From CAIZGX01 sp964385405 (GTDB lineage Bacteria > Bacteroidota > Bacteroidia > Flavobacteriales_D > Sanyastnellaceae), in NCBI GenBank assembly GCA_964385405.1, contig CAYLOT010000008.1:1-64000 (forward strand): a stretch of DNA of 64,000 nucleotides, in the 5' to 3' direction. A program made the translations under genes and the position numbers. The notes under the pieces were generated by a model, which worked only from the letters and a program-made list of their open reading frames with translations, made no database searches and was not told the origin of the DNA. Shown here one piece after another: positions 62,138-64,000 of this stretch. Numbering within the stretch: position 1 is the first letter of the stretch; every line of letters starts with the position of its first letter.

Positions 62138-63378
62138 GTTTACTTCCGAACCCAATAGTATTTGTATTATCTAACGGAATCCGTGTGGTACACCAGCCCA
62201 TGGATCGCGATGTTGCGCATTGCGGATTGCTCATCGCTGCAGGAAGTCGCGATGAAGAAGATGACGAGCATGGCCTTGCACATTTTCTAGAGCACTGCTT
62301 TTTCAAAGGAACTAAAACCCGAAAGAATCACCACATTCTGTCAAGACTCGATGCTGTTGGTGGTGAATTGAATGCTTTCACGGCAAAAGAAGAAACATGG
62401 ATTCACGCATCTATGCTCAAAGAGCACTACGAGCGAGCCATTGAATTAATTGCAGACATTACCTTTCACCCCTCTTTTCCAGCTGAAGAAATTCAAAAAG
62501 AAAAAGAAGTCATTATCGATGAACTGAACAGTTATTTCGATAGTCCAAGCGAAATGATTTTCGAAGAATTCGATCAGCAATTGTTCGGTAATCACGCTAT
62601 TGGCCGCAGCATTCTCGGAACGAAAGAGAGCATTAATAGCGTAAAGCGTTCAACGCTTGAACGTTTCCGAAAACGCAATTTAACCGCGGAGCAATTGGTC
62701 TTTTCTTCGGCTGGAAATATTCAAATTGAAAAACTCGAACTCCTGCTAGAAAAATATTTCGGAAAAGAAAAGCTATCGCCTTTCACGCAAAAAAGAGTGA
62801 AGCCTGTTCTCAAGTCTGGAAAGAAAATATTTGTAGAAAAAGAAATTCATCAAGTGAATTATCTCATGGGTGGAAAAGCATATGCGTATCCGCATAAACT
62901 GCGTCCTGCCCTTACTCTTCTTACCAATGTTCTTGGCGGTCCCGCTTTGAACAATAAGCTTAGTATGTCTATTCGTGAAAAACATGGTTTGGCTTACCAC
63001 GTTGAGAGTACATACGCACCCTTTACAGATTGCGGAATATTCAGCTTGTATTTGGGAACTGACAAAGAGAATTTAAACAAAGCCATTCAACTTGCTAAAA
63101 ATACTTTGGGTTACTACAAGGAAAATAAAATGACTAGCCGTCAATTGAATGAAGCGAAGAAACAGATCATTGGTCAAATGGCTCTCTCGCAAGACAGTGG
63201 CGGCGCGCTTATGTTTAACTTGGGAAAAAGTCTTTACTTATTCAATCGAATAGATACCATGCAAGAGGTTTTCAGAAGATTGGAAGAGATTACCGCGGAG
63301 CAAATTCAACAAGCTGCAATGGATACATTTCAATTTGAAAAAATGAATGTATTGGCTTACGTTCCAAAGAAAAATTAA
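62125..63378 (+). CDS. M16 family (insulinase-like) zinc peptidase
   Basis: A 417-residue protein. The inverted zinc motif HFLEHCFFKGT (HxxEH, about residues 52-56) is followed by the downstream Glu in a VIIDELNSY segment (about 130-136), and RxxY-like contacts are in the second half. There is no ATG at a suitable place. Translation seems to begin at TTG 62125 or TTG 62134, since the first in-frame ATG lies inside the first beta strand. It should degrade peptides in the cytosol or periplasm. No signal peptide is seen, and the DUF4920 frame overlaps the start. Confidence 0.88.
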   Translation: MRALSLLPNPIVFVLSNGIRVVHQPMDRDVAHCGLLIAAGSRDEEDDEHGLAHFLEHCFFKGTKTRKNHHILSRLDAVGGELNAFTAKEETWIHASMLKEHYERAIELIADITFHPSFPAEEIQKEKEVIIDELNSYFDSPSEMIFEEFDQQLFGNHAIGRSILGTKESINSVKRSTLERFRKRNLTAEQLVFSSAGNIQIEKLELLLEKYFGKEKLSPFTQKRVKPVLKSGKKIFVEKEIHQVNYLMGGKAYAYPHKLRPALTLLTNVLGGPALNNKLSMSIREKHGLAYHVESTYAPFTDCGIFSLYLGTDKENLNKAIQLAKNTLGYYKENKMTSRQLNEAKKQIIGQMALSQDSGGALMFNLGKSLYLFNRIDTMQEVFRRLEEITAEQIQQAAMDTFQFEKMNVLAYVPKKN

Positions 63379-63791
63379 AAAGGAGAGATAGAATGAATGT
63401 CGTTGTTTCGGCGTTCAATCTCGTTTTTCACCAAACACATTCGCTGAGCTATTGCAGCCATATCTGCAAACCCTTTTTCCAACAACCACATGAGAGACTC
63501 TTCATGATTATCTGCCACGCGAGCCATTTTTTCCAAAACATCGTATTTGTTGTTACGCAACCACAGCAGCGCATTTGGATTCCCCTCAGCTCCGTTAATT
63601 AAAGCCATGAGGTGAGGAAATTTGTTTTCCATCAGCCAAGTCCGTGCCTCGTCTTGATTATTCAACGCATGAACGAAAACTCCGAGCTCGGGGTAGCCAT
63701 TGGTCATAAGCCATTCGCGAATTGCGGCATTTCCTGAAATAGCTTCGCCCCATGCAACAATAACCTTTGATGGATATCCTTCAGTATTCAT
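63375..63791 (-). CDS. Small protein of four tandem helical repeats
   Basis: A 138-residue protein made mostly of four repeats of about 25 residues, each with a Trp-Leu start and an acidic/Asn end: REWLMTNGYPELGVFVHALN, RTWLMENKFPHLMALINGAE, LLWLRNNKYDVLEKMARVAD and LMWLLEKGFADMAAIAQRM. The pattern predicts paired short helices, like a small solenoid that binds a partner protein. I do not recognise the family. Its stop overlaps the convergent M16 stop by four bases. No terminator is visible between them. Confidence 0.7.
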   Translation of the reverse strand: MNTEGYPSKVIVAWGEAISGNAAIREWLMTNGYPELGVFVHALNNQDEARTWLMENKFPHLMALINGAEGNPNALLWLRNNKYDVLEKMARVADNHEESLMWLLEKGFADMAAIAQRMCLVKNEIERRNNDIHSISPF

Positions 63792-63859
63792 AGTGCAATG
63801 TTAAATAAGTTTGAGATTGATTCAATAATGAGATTAAAGAAAAAGTAGTTTCGCATTAT

Positions 63860-64000
63860 ATGCGCAGGTTTGTTCTTATCATATTGTTGTTTTCTCCATT
63901 CATTGCTTTCGCTCAGCCTGGACTAAATCCAATTTCTCAGGAAGAAGGGTCTATGCGAACGCTACATCCGATTCAGGACAGTGGTTGGTATTTTAAGATG
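63860..64000 (+). CDS. Secreted protein, N-terminal part (cut by window end)
   Basis: An ATG-started frame of 47 codons runs off the right edge. The first 18 residues (MRRFVLIILLFSPFIAFA, cut before QPGLN) are a clear signal peptide. The short mature part gives no family. It is divergent from the helical-repeat gene, with a 68-base gap. Confidence 0.6.
   Translation, partial: MRRFVLIILLFSPFIAFAQPGLNPISQEEGSMRTLHPIQDSGWYFKM

Overview
The window is a stretch of a Bacteroidota chromosome, most likely order Flavobacteriales. The reasons are: six proteins carrying a C-terminal sorting domain of the type IX secretion system (five type A, one type B, the gliding-motility-associated form); SprB, PKD, HYR, GEVED and MopE-like domains; families typical of the phylum (DUF4403, DUF4836, DUF4249, DUF4920, BshA, a long GapDH); almost no Shine-Dalgarno sequences; and recurrent TAnnTTTG -7 elements just upstream of start codons. 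No rRNA, tRNA, CRISPR array, prophage or insertion sequence was seen. Genes are densely packed, and the only gap above 300 bases between confident genes is 20462-20863, which holds a repeat array, an orphan sorting-domain fragment and a terminator.

Layout. 1-680 is the 3' end of rpoC. 811-9035 holds surface and envelope proteins (T9SS protein, DUF4403 lipoprotein, DUF4836 protein, fasciclin protein, SH3 protein) plus a cupin and TcdA. 9087-11997 has a membrane transporter and a photolyase/cryptochrome. 12184-14610 has two T9SS cargo proteins. 14641-20461 is housekeeping: mnmE, sucD, a deoxynucleoside kinase, folK, sppA and a SpoU methyltransferase. 20494-34681 is almost wholly secreted T9SS protein, including a 3714-residue giant. 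34922-39293 holds a glycosyltransferase, an acyl-CoA carboxylase beta subunit and a metal/siderophore-type binding lipoprotein. 39342-40102 is an ECF sigma factor with a 36-residue gene behind it. 40331-49277 has uvrA, msrB, bshA, a NagZ/beta-lactamase fusion and cmk. 49494-51867 is an orphan RnfD/NqrB-like protein with a DUF2330 protein. 51919-57149 has GapDH, HtrA, DUF4249, DUF983 and a LolD-like ATPase. 57212-63791 has sucC, an arginase-family enzyme, a radical SAM protein, a PhnP-like hydrolase, DUF4920, an M16 peptidase and a helical-repeat protein. A signal-peptide protein runs off the end.

The most unusual signal is a set of dispersed arrays of very small perfect or near-perfect palindromes (stems 3-7 bp, loops mostly 3 nt) joined by constant 3-4 nt separators. 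They occur at 20447-20506, 34865-34924, 35379-35438, 35584-35688, 38629-38676 and 48281-48376, with a weaker case at 43641-43669. Some lie inside reading frames without breaking them, adding low-complexity peptide to a glycosyltransferase, a binding lipoprotein and a GH3 enzyme. Others sit exactly at gene ends, and their separators supply the stop codons. They look like a family of short interspersed elements tolerant of coding sequence, analogous in behaviour but not in sequence to the Rickettsia palindromic elements.

Limits: all identifications come from reading motifs and overall likeness. No database search was run, and residue positions inside long proteins are approximate.
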